Shown piece after piece: positions 34,305-43,023 of a DNA stretch of 64,000 nucleotides. The position numbers and the translations under genes were made by a program. The notes under the pieces are model-generated. The model was not told where the DNA came from, did not search any database, and worked only from the letters and a program-made list of their open reading frames with translations. The number at the start of each line of letters is the position of its first letter. Position 1 is the stretch's first letter. Source of the stretch: CAYWXK01 sp964462515 (GTDB taxonomy: Bacteria; Planctomycetota; Phycisphaerae; Sedimentisphaerales; Anaerobacaceae); contig CAYWXK010000004.1 of assembly GCA_964462515.1 (NCBI GenBank), positions 62,001 to 126,000 on the forward strand, read 5' to 3'.

Positions 34305-34766
34305 ATGGCTATTGAAGCTCCAATAAGTAAGTTTAAGAAGACGAATTTCAAAATATACATCGTTCTTTGCCTCGCTGCTGCAACATGGTTCGGATATGAT
34401 GGATATTTTAATCAGAAGTTTAAAGAAAAACACACCAATGCCGATGGAATTCCGGATAGCACGCTGACATTTAATCAGAAGTCGCCGCCATTTTTTATCG
34501 GTGCTGCTGCACTTTTCACCGTGTATTTACTGGCAGTTAGGAATAGAAAACTTATTGCAGATGACAATGAGCTTGCCATAAGCGCTAAAGAAAAGATTCC
34601 TTATGATTCCATACAAAAGATAGACAAAACATATTTTGGTTCAAAAGGTTACTTCATCATCACGTATAAAGATAAGGATGGTAATGAAGTCAGCCGCAAA
34701 ATAAGTAATAAGGGTTACGATAATTTAGCCGCCCTTCTTGAACACCTGGTGACAAAAATATCGTAA
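34305..34766 (+). CDS. Small hypothetical membrane protein
   Basis: A 153-residue protein with two membrane helices (residues about 18-33 and 64-82). They enclose a short extracytoplasmic loop and are followed by a beta-rich cytoplasmic domain (KIPYDSIQKIDKTYFGSKGY), reminiscent of PH-like domains. Function is unknown. Confidence 0.65.
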   Translation: MAIEAPISKFKKTNFKIYIVLCLAAATWFGYDGYFNQKFKEKHTNADGIPDSTLTFNQKSPPFFIGAAALFTVYLLAVRNRKLIADDNELAISAKEKIPYDSIQKIDKTYFGSKGYFIITYKDKDGNEVSRKISNKGYDNLAALLEHLVTKIS

Positions 34767-34779
34767 AATTAAAAAATTC

Positions 34780-34855
34780 GCCACCAAGCCACAAAGACAC
34801 GAAAATTCGATTATATTCAAACTTGTTTTGTGACTTCGTGCCTTCGTGGTAAAAT
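34780..34855. repeat. CCACAAAGACAC / GTGCCTTCGTGG inverted repeat
   Basis: CCACCAAGCCACAAAGACACG and, in opposite sense, GTGACTTCGTGCCTTCGTGGT bracket about 30 bases. The same family occurs at 46821-46900 and 48001-48080. It lies directly before purA. Confidence 0.75.
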
Positions 34856-34867
34856 GTTGAGGCACAA

Positions 34868-36142
34868 ATGAATTACTGCGTTGTCGGATTACAGTGGGGT
34901 GACGAGGGCAAAGGCAAGGTCGTTGATATTCTTGCTGAGCACAGTGACATAGTTGTTCGATATAACGGCGGTGCCAACGCCGGCCATACCGTTACAGTAG
35001 GTGACAGCAGGTTCGCTTTACACCTTCTGCCGAGCGGTTCGGTTCGGCCGAATACTATCTGCGTAATTGCAAATGGCGTAGTGGTTGACCCGGAGGTCTT
35101 GTTAGAGGAAATCGAGACACTTGCACGGAAAAATATTACGCTGGATGGTCGATTATTTATAAGTGAAAGCGCCCACGTTGTTCTGGATTATCACAAACAA
35201 GAAGACCGGCTGCGCGAGGAATCTCTCGGCAAAAACAAGCTCGGCACCACCGTTCGCGGCATCGGCCCCTGTTACGCGGACAAAGTTGGTAGAAGTAACG
35301 CTATTCGTATGGCTGATTTCAGAGAGATAAATACGCTCAAAGCCAAGCTGCAAACAATTGTTGAGTATAAAAACAAAATTTTTTCAGCAGTCTATAATGC
35401 AGAACCGACAAGCGCCGAGGCAATCTTTGAGAAGTGTAAGCTTTATTCTGATAGGTTATTGCCTTTTGTTACCGATACCACCGAGTTTTTGCACAAATCG
35501 ATTACTGCTGGAAAATCTATTATTTTTGAAGCCGCCCAGGGGTCTCTATTAGACCTCGACCACGGAACATTCCCGTATGTAACCAGCTCAAACGCAAGCT
35601 CTCTTGGTATGTCGGCCGGTTGCGGGGTGCCTGCAAAGATGGTTGATAAATTCGTTGGAGTCGCAAAGGCCTATACAACCAGGGTTGGCGCCGGGCCTTT
35701 CCCCACCGAGCAGGACAACCAAACCGGTCAATACATCCGTGACAAAGGACACGAGTATGGAACTACCACCGGTCGGCCTCGTCGATGTGGCTGGTTCGAT
35801 GCTGTGGCTGTATCTTATTCCATAACCATCGGCGCTATAGACCAGGTGGCGCTATTGCATTTGGATACGCTTGGCGGTCTGAAAGAAATAAAAATTTGCA
35901 AGGCGTATAAAATCGGCGAAGACCAGATAACGTTCTTTCCCGCAGACGCAAATAAGCTTTCGCAGGTAAGTTGTATTTACGAAACACTGTCGGGTTGGGA
36001 TGAGGATATATCTGAGGTGAAGGATTTTCACGATTTGCCTCTGAATGCGCAACAATTTATTTGCCGAATCGAGGAATTAATTAAAAAGCCAATCATAATC
36101 ATCGGTGTAGGGCCGAAGCGGAATCAGACAATATTCAGGTAA
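34868..36142 (+). CDS. purA: Adenylosuccinate synthetase
   Basis: A 424-residue enzyme joining IMP and aspartate with GTP. Motifs: GLQWGDEGKGKVVD near residue 7, NGGANAGHTV near 34, GTTVRGIGPCYADK near 127, the QGSLLDLDHGTFPYVTSSN block near 224, and TTTGRPRRCGWFD near 299. Length is normal. It heads a plus-strand run of core genes (uppS, cdsA, phoH and others), though a 57-base repeat-like gap separates it from uppS. Confidence 0.96.
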   Translation: MNYCVVGLQWGDEGKGKVVDILAEHSDIVVRYNGGANAGHTVTVGDSRFALHLLPSGSVRPNTICVIANGVVVDPEVLLEEIETLARKNITLDGRLFISESAHVVLDYHKQEDRLREESLGKNKLGTTVRGIGPCYADKVGRSNAIRMADFREINTLKAKLQTIVEYKNKIFSAVYNAEPTSAEAIFEKCKLYSDRLLPFVTDTTEFLHKSITAGKSIIFEAAQGSLLDLDHGTFPYVTSSNASSLGMSAGCGVPAKMVDKFVGVAKAYTTRVGAGPFPTEQDNQTGQYIRDKGHEYGTTTGRPRRCGWFDAVAVSYSITIGAIDQVALLHLDTLGGLKEIKICKAYKIGEDQITFFPADANKLSQVSCIYETLSGWDEDISEVKDFHDLPLNAQQFICRIEELIKKPIIIIGVGPKRNQTIFR

Positions 36143-36199
36143 AGACTTAACGATTCGACGGTTAGACGATATTTCGCTAAGTGGTCACTTTGTCATTTC

Positions 36200-36994
36200 G
36201 TGTCTTATTTGGGAAAAGCAGATTTGAAAAAGAGTTTTGAAGAAAAACAAAACAAAACTGCCAAACGATTAGGGATAACGGTTGAGCAAGTGCCCCGACA
36301 TATTGCCATAATTATGGATGGCAATGGACGATGGGCTCAAGCTCGGTCGCTGCCGCGTATGGAGGGACATCGTGAGGGTGGAAAAACAGTCGAAAGGATA
36401 GCACAATGCTGCGTCGATTTCGGCATCGAATCTCTCACTTTATATTCTTTTAGTATTGAGAATTGGAAAAGGCCGAAAGTCGAAGTCGATGCCTTAATGG
36501 AGCTATATACTCGATATTTAATAGAGATTCGCTCTACGCTGACCAAGAACAATGTGAGGCTGGTTCATCTCGGCCAATTAGATGGGCTGCCTGCACCGTT
36601 ACAGAAAGAGTTTAAAGAGACCATTAAATTGACTGCGACCAATACCGGTATGGTTCTTGCTCTGGCGCTAAACTACGGCGGCAGAACCGAGATTGTGGAT
36701 GCGACAAAGAAAATCGCGCAGGAATACAAAGATGGGAAGCTGCGATTAAGCGACATTGACGAGCAGTGCATAAGTGAGCATTTGTACACCGCAGAACTCG
36801 CTGAACCCGACCTCTTAATACGCACTGCAAACGAAATGAGGGTTAGCAACTTTCTGCTATGGCAAATTTCGTATAGCGAGTTTTACGTTACGAAAACACT
36901 TTGGCCTGACTTTAACAAGGCATCTCTGGAAAAGGCGATACTGGCTTACGCAAAACGGAACCGCCGCTTTGGAAAACTCAAAACTCAAAACTAA
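36200..36994 (+). CDS. uppS: Isoprenyl transferase (undecaprenyl diphosphate synthase)
   Basis: A 264-residue cis-prenyltransferase. The signature HIAIIMDGNGRWAQ is near residue 34, GHREGGKTVE near 57, and the C-terminal RTANEMRVSNFLLWQ near 212. The last deviates slightly from the common RTSGE-R-SNFLLWQ. It makes the lipid carrier for cell-wall synthesis, which the UppP half of the protein at 30374 would recycle. The GTG start lies at the end of a repeat-like gap and is uncertain. It overlaps cdsA by 26 bases, again through a repeat. Confidence 0.93.
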   Translation: MSYLGKADLKKSFEEKQNKTAKRLGITVEQVPRHIAIIMDGNGRWAQARSLPRMEGHREGGKTVERIAQCCVDFGIESLTLYSFSIENWKRPKVEVDALMELYTRYLIEIRSTLTKNNVRLVHLGQLDGLPAPLQKEFKETIKLTATNTGMVLALALNYGGRTEIVDATKKIAQEYKDGKLRLSDIDEQCISEHLYTAELAEPDLLIRTANEMRVSNFLLWQISYSEFYVTKTLWPDFNKASLEKAILAYAKRNRRFGKLKTQN

Positions 36995-37883
36995 TCCGCC
37001 AAAACATCCCTGGCGAACAAAAGTATTGAACAGGTTGCTTTTCGGAACATTGATGACGGTAGCTTTTACCGCCATCATGATTTTAGACGGCTGGCTGGAC
37101 GGTTCTCTAACCGCATCGGTAGCTGACAATAAAGAAGTGCGGGGGACACTTCTTTGCATCCTTATTGCCCTATTGGCAATCCCTGCCCAATTGGAGATGT
37201 CAAAGCTCGCTGAGTTAAAGGCACTGAAGCTTTTTCTGCCTGTTTCAACTGCCGGATCGATTCTGTTCGGGACCAGTTGGTATTGGGCACAATTTGTGTC
37301 GCACCAAACTTTAGCACTAAAGTTTGGTGCGGCATTGGTGCTGTTGGCATTGCTTTTATACCAATATATGTATTATGGAACAACAGGGGTGCTGGCTAAC
37401 TGCGGGGCGAATTGCTTTTCGATTTGTTATTTGGGAATACTCATCAGCTTTGTGCTCGGAATTCGGATAGATTTTGGCCTCTGGCAGACTCTTATGTTCG
37501 TTTTTGTCGTAAAATCTGCCGATATAGGGGCTTATGCGATTGGGACTTTATTCGGCAGGCACAAATTTTCGCCCAAAATCAGCCCTTCGAAGACCTGGGA
37601 AGGAATGGCAGGCGCTGTTGCAATGGCAGTTGTAGTTGCTGTCGCATTTGCTGCAATTTTTGATATAATGCAATTGTGGGTGGCACTTGTTTTCGGCGTT
37701 TTTTTTGCCTTTATAGGCCAGGTCGGAGACCTGGCCGAGTCTATACTAAAGAGGGATGCTGCGCAAAAGGACTCAGCCAGCTTGGTACCGACTTTTGGTG
37801 GTGTGCTGGATATTATTGATTCGCCGCTGGTAGCGGGGCCTTTTGCGTATCTGTTTTTTATGTATTCGCCTCTGGCGAATTGA
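36969..37883 (+). CDS. cdsA: Phosphatidate cytidylyltransferase
   Basis: A 304-residue membrane enzyme making CDP-diacylglycerol. The C-terminal signature SPSKTWEGMAGAVA near residue 203 and GQVGDLAESILKRDAAQKDS near 251 are diagnostic. About eight helices are predicted. The TTG start at 36969 lies within AAAACTCAAAACTCAAAAC sequence that also encodes the uppS end, so the start is uncertain. A perfect 32-base palindrome at 37300-37331 is read in frame near residues 111-121 (SHQTLALKFGA). The uppS-cdsA order is common in bacteria. Confidence 0.92.
   Translation: MENSKLKTNPPKHPWRTKVLNRLLFGTLMTVAFTAIMILDGWLDGSLTASVADNKEVRGTLLCILIALLAIPAQLEMSKLAELKALKLFLPVSTAGSILFGTSWYWAQFVSHQTLALKFGAALVLLALLLYQYMYYGTTGVLANCGANCFSICYLGILISFVLGIRIDFGLWQTLMFVFVVKSADIGAYAIGTLFGRHKFSPKISPSKTWEGMAGAVAMAVVVAVAFAAIFDIMQLWVALVFGVFFAFIGQVGDLAESILKRDAAQKDSASLVPTFGGVLDIIDSPLVAGPFAYLFFMYSPLAN
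37300..37331. repeat. Perfect 32-base palindrome inside cdsA
   Basis: The arms CGCACCAAACTTTAG and CTAAAGTTTGGTGCG (15 bases each) flank CA. It is read through in frame between two membrane helices of CdsA. Perfect dyad symmetry of this length is not expected from coding constraint. Confidence 0.8.
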
Positions 37884-37895
37884 TAGAGAAGAGCT

Positions 37896-38885
37896 TTGGA
37901 AGTTACGATACAATTGGAATTGCCCGGGCAGGGCGAAGCCCTGCACCACACCAAACCCACCTACGGCGGTCAGCTTGAGCTATTTGGTCCTGCCGATAGT
38001 CATCTTCGCCTCCTGCGTCAGGCTCTTGGAGTTCAGATAACTGCGCGGCAGGCCAATTTGATAATTAGCGGCAAAGAGGAGGACGTAAATAAAGCCGCTG
38101 AGGTGGTTGAGAAAATGCAAAGACATCTGCTCAAGCACCGTCAGCTTACGGCTGAAGATGTAAGCGCTTTTATCAGCCGGAACGATGAGACTACGGCTGT
38201 CGAGGCAGCGCCGACATCCGCCCTTCATTCTTATAAAAAAGTTATCAAGTCTTCTACAAAAGCGCAACAAAAATACATTGAAACAATGCTCTCTTGCGAC
38301 CTTACCTTTTGCATAGGGCCGGCGGGGACAGGCAAAACTTATCTGGCTGTGGCAGTTGCAGTCTCACTGCTGAAGAAAAAGCAAATCAGGAGGATTATTC
38401 TTGTGCGACCGGCGGTGGAAGCAGGAGAAAAACTCGGTTTTCTGCCGGGCGATTTGCAGGCAAAGGTAAATCCGTATCTTCGTCCGCTTTTTGATGCACT
38501 CGAAGATATGATGGATTTCTCACAGATGAAGAAATTTATGGAGCTCGATATTATCGAGATTATCCCGCTTGCCTTTATGCGAGGTCGAACATTAAACGAC
38601 TCAGTGATTATATGCGACGAAGCTCAAAACACTTCACCGCTGCAGATGCTGATGGTTTTGACCAGACTCGGACACGGTTCAAAAATGATAATAAATGGTG
38701 ACATTACACAAATTGACCTTGAGTTCGGTCGAAAAAGCGGAATGGTGGAGGCAATCGAGATACTTCGGCGAATTAGAGGCATCGGCTACGTAGAATTGAC
38801 GCAGAAGGACATCGTTCGGCATCGGCTGGTTCAAAATATCGTGCAGGCTTATAAGAAAAGGGCGAGGGCGGCTGAGAAAAAATAG
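37896..38885 (+). CDS. phoH: PhoH-like ATPase
   Basis: A 329-residue PhoH family protein. An N-terminal KH-like region (residues 20-85) precedes the P-loop GPAGTGKTYLAVAVA near 139. LVRPAVEAGEKLGFLPGD is near 169, and the Walker B-like ICDEAQNTSP near 237. The TTG start has AGAGAAGAG before it. Residues about 9-25 (LPGQGEALHHTKPTYGG) are encoded in part by the hairpin GCAGGGCGAAGCCCTGC at 37928-37944 and look inserted. PhoH next to a 7TM-HD protein and ybeY is a conserved bacterial order. Confidence 0.92.
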   Translation: MEVTIQLELPGQGEALHHTKPTYGGQLELFGPADSHLRLLRQALGVQITARQANLIISGKEEDVNKAAEVVEKMQRHLLKHRQLTAEDVSAFISRNDETTAVEAAPTSALHSYKKVIKSSTKAQQKYIETMLSCDLTFCIGPAGTGKTYLAVAVAVSLLKKKQIRRIILVRPAVEAGEKLGFLPGDLQAKVNPYLRPLFDALEDMMDFSQMKKFMELDIIEIIPLAFMRGRTLNDSVIICDEAQNTSPLQMLMVLTRLGHGSKMIINGDITQIDLEFGRKSGMVEAIEILRRIRGIGYVELTQKDIVRHRLVQNIVQAYKKRARAAEKK

Positions 38886-38951
38886 AATCCGGTTTGTAAG
38901 TATTCATTTATTGTTTTCCCACCGTTAATGCTCACTCGTGCAGGATAATAG

Positions 38952-40580
38952 ATGGGATTTTTCAATAAAATACGTTCACGGCGGGCAGACTTCGGCGAGA
39001 CTTCGGGGAGCTCTGCGAAGTTTGAACCTGAGCAAGGCCGTTTACGGCAGGATTGGGTGCGAAAAAATATAACTACTGAGCGTTTTTTACAAATAGAGCA
39101 ACTCGCCAACACAGATGTTATTATCTCGCTATTATTATGGCTGCTTTTCGTTGTTCTTTGCATACCCATTTTATCCCTTCAACTGGTCCAGCCGGTGCGA
39201 TATCTTGATATGGTGTTGACGACCGTCATAGTGGTGCTGGTCTGTCTCGCTGCTGCTTTCTATATTCAGCGATACCAAAAGCGAATAATAACCAACCACG
39301 CACGAGCGCTGGCATTGGTCAGCTTATTTATTTCATTGTTGATTGTATCAAAAATTATTGTGCTGCTGTTTGGTCGCAGTTCCCCGGCTACTGCAACTGC
39401 TGTTATAGCAGCCATTATTTTGACAATCACGTATGAGCAGCGTTTTGCGATAGGTATGAGTATGTTTTATTGTCTGCTGGGTTGTTTAGCTGCCGGGCCG
39501 ATTACGAATAGTGTTCGAGCATCCGGTGATTATCAGTTGAGGGACATCGGTTTACTATTAACGATGGCTGCTGGTGCTTTTCCCTGCTGCTTTTTCCTCA
39601 GAGAAATCCGAACGAGGATGAAACTGCTTGAGGTCAGCGCTCTGGCGGCAGCAGTGGTATTCATAACAGCCCTTACGTTAGGGTTTTTGGTAGAAAAGTC
39701 GCGGCCAGGCTATATCCTGAGTAACGCCGGTCAACACGCGGGTGTTACGTTCCTTGTGGGGCTGCTTATTCAGAGTCTGCTTCCGCTCATCGAAAAAGTC
39801 TTCGGCATAGCGACAAGTATGACACTGCTGGACTACAGTGACGCCAATCAGCCATTGTTAAAAAGACTTGCTATGGAGGCGCCGGGCACATTTAGCCACA
39901 GTCTGTTATTAGGGTCGATTGCTGAAGCGGCTGCCCAGGCAATTGGACGTAATGGGCTTCTTTGCAGGGTCGGTGCTTACTATCACGACATCGGCAAAAT
40001 CAGTAAGGCCCGCTACTTTGTCGAGAATGAGATGGGCTTGAGCAGCCGACATAAAGAGCTTTCGCCTGCGATGAGTCAATTGATTATCGTAGGCCATGTC
40101 AAAGATGGTATAGAGATGGCCAAAGAATACGGATTACCTCGCGTGCTGTGGCAATTTATCGAGACGCACCACGGCACGACGCTGGTTGAACATTTCTACG
40201 ACCAGGCCAGGAAACTTAAAACTAAAAACTCAAAACTAAAAACTGTAGATGAGCCTTCCGAGAGCGAATTTCGGTATCCCGGGCCAAAGCCGAGAACAAA
40301 AGAGGCTGCGATTGTAATGTTGGCCGATACTGTAGAAGGGGCGGTTAGAAGTTTGCCCGAGGTTACACCAATGAAGATAGAAGTGGTGGTGCACAATATG
40401 GCCGTCAAACGCCTTCAGGATAGTCAGTTTGATGAATGTGATTTAACATTGCGGGAATTAAGCCAGATAGAGGCCAGCCTGACAAAATCTCTCACGGCAC
40501 ATTATCATGGCCGAATCGCATATCCAGAACCACCGGATGCGCCCCAAGACCCGCAACTTTTATCACGTCAGCAAGAATAG
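38952..40580 (+). CDS. Membrane HD-domain phosphohydrolase (PgpH/7TM-HD family)
   Basis: A 542-residue protein with about seven membrane helices (residues 55-275) and a cytoplasmic HD domain. HSLLLGSIAEAAA near 314 and YYHDIGKISKARYFVENE near 340 carry the metal ligands. The large extracellular 7TMR-HDED domain common in PgpH is missing. PgpH proteins degrade cyclic di-AMP in Firmicutes; this is a possible role. Residues about 423-430 (LKTKNSKLK) inside the HD region are encoded by an AAACTAAAAACTCAAAACT repeat at 40211-40244. Confidence 0.88.
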   Translation: MGFFNKIRSRRADFGETSGSSAKFEPEQGRLRQDWVRKNITTERFLQIEQLANTDVIISLLLWLLFVVLCIPILSLQLVQPVRYLDMVLTTVIVVLVCLAAAFYIQRYQKRIITNHARALALVSLFISLLIVSKIIVLLFGRSSPATATAVIAAIILTITYEQRFAIGMSMFYCLLGCLAAGPITNSVRASGDYQLRDIGLLLTMAAGAFPCCFFLREIRTRMKLLEVSALAAAVVFITALTLGFLVEKSRPGYILSNAGQHAGVTFLVGLLIQSLLPLIEKVFGIATSMTLLDYSDANQPLLKRLAMEAPGTFSHSLLLGSIAEAAAQAIGRNGLLCRVGAYYHDIGKISKARYFVENEMGLSSRHKELSPAMSQLIIVGHVKDGIEMAKEYGLPRVLWQFIETHHGTTLVEHFYDQARKLKTKNSKLKTVDEPSESEFRYPGPKPRTKEAAIVMLADTVEGAVRSLPEVTPMKIEVVVHNMAVKRLQDSQFDECDLTLRELSQIEASLTKSLTAHYHGRIAYPEPPDAPQDPQLLSRQQE

Positions 40581-40596
40581 TAAAGCAATTAGCAAT

Positions 40597-41076
40597 ATGA
40601 ACTCCAAAGGGCAGCGAAATATAGTCGTTCAAATTGCCAAAGATTTTAAGAATATAGATTTTTCTCCGCCTAAACTTAAAAAGCTGGTTAAATCCATCTG
40701 CAATCGATTTAAGCTCCCGAAAGTAACAATCAGTATCGCGATAGTCGATGATGAGCGGTTTCGGAAATTAAATAAAAAGTTTCTAAATCGCAGCCGCACT
40801 TCGGATTGTTTGAGTTTCGACCTGTCCGATGACACAAGACCACAATCGCCCAGGTTATTTGAGCTTATAATCAATGGCCAGGCCGCTGTCAGGCAGGCCA
40901 GGTTGCGGGGACATTCAAGTGAAGCAGAGCTTGCGCTTTACGTAACTCACGGTTTGTTGCACAATATTGGTTTCGATGATTCTACAAATAAAAAAGCAAA
41001 GAAGATGCACGATACCGAGGACGAAATCCTTCAACAGTTCGGTTACGGTTTGGTATATAAAAGAAGAGCTCGATAA
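40597..41076 (+). CDS. ybeY: Endoribonuclease YbeY
   Basis: A 159-residue rRNA-maturation factor. TSDCLSFDL near residue 66 and HGLLHNIGFDD near 119 match the family. The third histidine of the usual H-x3-H-x5-H metal site is aspartate here. Aspartate may still bind metal, and I believe related lineages carry the same change. The open frame extends upstream over the previous gene; ATG 40597 gives the normal length. It follows the HD gene by 16 bases. Confidence 0.88.
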   Translation: MNSKGQRNIVVQIAKDFKNIDFSPPKLKKLVKSICNRFKLPKVTISIAIVDDERFRKLNKKFLNRSRTSDCLSFDLSDDTRPQSPRLFELIINGQAAVRQARLRGHSSEAELALYVTHGLLHNIGFDDSTNKKAKKMHDTEDEILQQFGYGLVYKRRAR

Positions 41077-41106
41077 TTTCAAAATTGAGATTTTAAATTC
41101 CACACG

Positions 41107-41904
41107 ATGACTATGCTGACTAAAGACGAGGCAATTTGTATTCGGGCTCTTGATTATTCCGAGACTTCGCAGATAGTAACATTTTTTACTAAAGCAACAG
41201 GTAAAATAACTGCCATTGCCAAAGGCTCGAAGAGGCCCAAGTCTGCATTCGATGGCCCCATCGAGGTATTTTCATACGGGAAAATCGTTTTCTCCGATTC
41301 GAGCAGGGAAAAACTCGCTACGTTGACCGAATTTGAGCAGCAGCCAGGTTTTTCAAATCTACGAAATAATTTATTTGCATTAAATTGCTGCCTTTTTGGT
41401 GCGGAGTTATTGAATAGTTTAACAAAAGACTACGACCCGCATCCACAGCTTTACGATAGCTTCCTGCAATACTTACAAAACACCAACGAATGTCGAGCAT
41501 CGCTTGTCCGCCGTAGCTTCAGCGAAGGTGGAAGTATCGAGCATCGAGATATCCTGGTTTATCTAATATTATTTCAATTAACTTTGCTCAAAGAAATTGG
41601 CCTTATGCCTATTTTGGATTACTGTGTGAATTGCAAAACGTCATTCGAGCATCAAGAATCGAGTATCGAGAATCGAGTTTATTTCAGCAGCGCTGCAAAT
41701 GGCCTTATTTGTAGAGATTGCGAGGCAAGTTTTCAGGATAAAATTGTGCTAAGTAAGAAGGCTGCCGCCTGTCTGACAAATTTGAAGTTATTGGCCCAAT
41801 CGCAGGAAAAAACGCTGCAGGAGGTCGAAAAAGTCTTAATTTATCACTTCACCAGCATCCTCAACCGCCCCCCAAAAATGGCAAAGCATATCCTGAAAAT
41901 ATGA
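41107..41904 (+). CDS. recO: DNA repair protein RecO
   Basis: A 265-residue RecO. An OB-fold N-terminus (IRALDYSETSQIVTFFTKAT) is followed by a helical C-terminal domain. Zinc cysteines are in CVNCKTSF near 178 and CRDCEASF near 203. Two segments look inserted in frame. One is residues about 127-147 (SLVRRSFSEGGSIE), encoded at 41485-41549. The other is 184-192 (HQESSIENR), encoded at 41644-41680 between the zinc cysteine pairs. Both are repeat-encoded, and the first also occurs between genes at 55362-55479. Without them the length is near the RecO norm. Confidence 0.9.
   Translation: MTMLTKDEAICIRALDYSETSQIVTFFTKATGKITAIAKGSKRPKSAFDGPIEVFSYGKIVFSDSSREKLATLTEFEQQPGFSNLRNNLFALNCCLFGAELLNSLTKDYDPHPQLYDSFLQYLQNTNECRASLVRRSFSEGGSIEHRDILVYLILFQLTLLKEIGLMPILDYCVNCKTSFEHQESSIENRVYFSSAANGLICRDCEASFQDKIVLSKKAAACLTNLKLLAQSQEKTLQEVEKVLIYHFTSILNRPPKMAKHILKI
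41485..41549. repeat. In-frame mobile-palindrome-like element inside recO
   Basis: GTCGAGCATCGCTTGTCCGCC ... AGCGAAGGTGGAAGTATCGAGCATCGAG shares most of its sequence with an intergenic copy at 55362-55479, which has ATCGAGAATCGAGCATTGCTTGTCCGCC and GCGAAGGCGGAAGTATCGAGTATC. Arms TCCGCC and GGTGGA can pair. It is read through in frame. Confidence 0.8.
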
Positions 41905-41928
41905 CAAATAATTCGACAGCAACCGGAT

Positions 41929-42978
41929 TTACTGCGTCTCTTGCTCAAATAATTCGGGGTGTTCAGGTTTGTGTTTTTTTGTGGGTTTTAGGGCAAGGTG
42001 GTCACAGGCTTGTTTTGTGATTTCTCTGCCGCGTTTGGTTCGCCGTAAGAAACCGATTTGTAAAAGATACGGCTCAACTACATCCTCAAGCGTGTCTCTT
42101 TCTTCGCCGAGCGTAGCGGCGAGGGCCTCAATGCCGGCCGGCCCACCTTCATAAACATTGGCCAGCGCACGTAAAAAAGCCCTATCGAGTTCATCCAGCC
42201 CTAATGGGTCAATCTGCTCCATCGCCAGAGCACTTTCGACAATTTTGGCACTTAGAACACCTGTGCCTTTTACCTGCGCATAGTCGCGGACGCGTTTTAG
42301 CAGGCGGTTTGCAACTCGCGGCGTCCCTCTTGAACGGCTGGCAATCAATTCGAGCGTGCCATCGTCGCACTTCAATTGCAGAAGCTCTGCTGACCTTTTC
42401 AAAATGGCTGTCAGCTCATCGCTATTGTAAAATTCGAGGTGATACAACATTCCGAACCGGCTGCGAAGCGGGGCGCTCAAGAGTCCCGCTCGTGTCGTTG
42501 CGCCAACCAAGGTAAATCGCTTCAGAGGAAAGTTTATCGTCTTTGCGTGCAGGCCGCTATCAACGGTAAAATCGACCCTGAACTCCTCCATCGCAGGGTA
42601 AATAAATTCTTCAACAGGTGTGCTCAACCGGTGAACCTCGTCGATAAAAAGCACATCGCCTGTATTTATATTGCTCAATAGGCCCATCACGTCGCCCTGT
42701 TTTGTCAAGGCCGGTCCTGATGAGCATCGTATTCTCGCCCCCATCTCGTTTGCAACAACATAAGCAAGGGTCGTTTTGCCCAGGCCGGGCGGACCGTAAA
42801 AGAGAATATGTTCCAGCGGCTCGCCTCTCTGTTTGGCGGCCTTTATTGCAATTGAAAGTTTTTTCCTGACGTTACTCTGGCCTACACATTCATCCAGAAA
42901 TTTCGGACGCAGAGAGATGTTGAAGGTTTCTTCCTGCTCGTTCAGTATTTGACTGCTTATAGTTCTTGCGATTGCCAT
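41929..42978 (-). CDS. ruvB: Holliday junction branch migration ATPase RuvB
   Basis: A 349-residue AAA+ motor. Walker A GPPGLGKTTLAYVVA is near residue 61, Walker B LFIDEVHRL near 106, and GATTRAGLLSAPLRSRFG near 157. The winged-helix C-terminus has GYLRRT-like QIGFLRRTKRGREIT. ATG 42978 is preferred. The frame runs eight codons further into a GGTGGGGCAAGCCCCACC repeat that is unlikely to be coding. It converges with recO and is the last gene of the ruvC-ruvA-ruvB run. Confidence 0.96.
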   Translation of the reverse strand: MAIARTISSQILNEQEETFNISLRPKFLDECVGQSNVRKKLSIAIKAAKQRGEPLEHILFYGPPGLGKTTLAYVVANEMGARIRCSSGPALTKQGDVMGLLSNINTGDVLFIDEVHRLSTPVEEFIYPAMEEFRVDFTVDSGLHAKTINFPLKRFTLVGATTRAGLLSAPLRSRFGMLYHLEFYNSDELTAILKRSAELLQLKCDDGTLELIASRSRGTPRVANRLLKRVRDYAQVKGTGVLSAKIVESALAMEQIDPLGLDELDRAFLRALANVYEGGPAGIEALAATLGEERDTLEDVVEPYLLQIGFLRRTKRGREITKQACDHLALKPTKKHKPEHPELFEQETQ

Positions 42979-42985
42979 AATAGTC

Positions 42986-43003
42986 GGTGGGGCAAGCCCC
43001 ACC
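42986..43003. repeat. GGTGGGGC-AA-GCCCCACC hairpin
   Basis: A perfect 8-base stem with a 2-base loop lies between ruvA and ruvB. A related GC-rich hairpin (GCAGGGCGAAGCCCTGC) lies in phoH at 37928. These are part of the dispersed repeats. Confidence 0.7.
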
Positions 43004-43023
43004 CTACCATCTCAGATTTCTTT

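Noticed and set aside
38952..40580. The HD protein as an intact c-di-AMP phosphodiesterase with an extracellular 7TMR-HDED sensor.
   Set aside because: Only about 55 residues precede the membrane helices, so the sensor domain is missing. I kept only the general PgpH/7TM-HD family call.
40597..41076. YbeY with a broken active site as a pseudogene.
   Set aside because: Only the third histidine is changed to aspartate, which can also bind metal. The rest of the motif, the length and the gene context are normal.
42979..43002. An eight-residue longer RuvB start.
   Set aside because: The additional codons come from the GGTGGGGCAAGCCCCACC hairpin, and ATG 42978 starts the conserved N-terminus.
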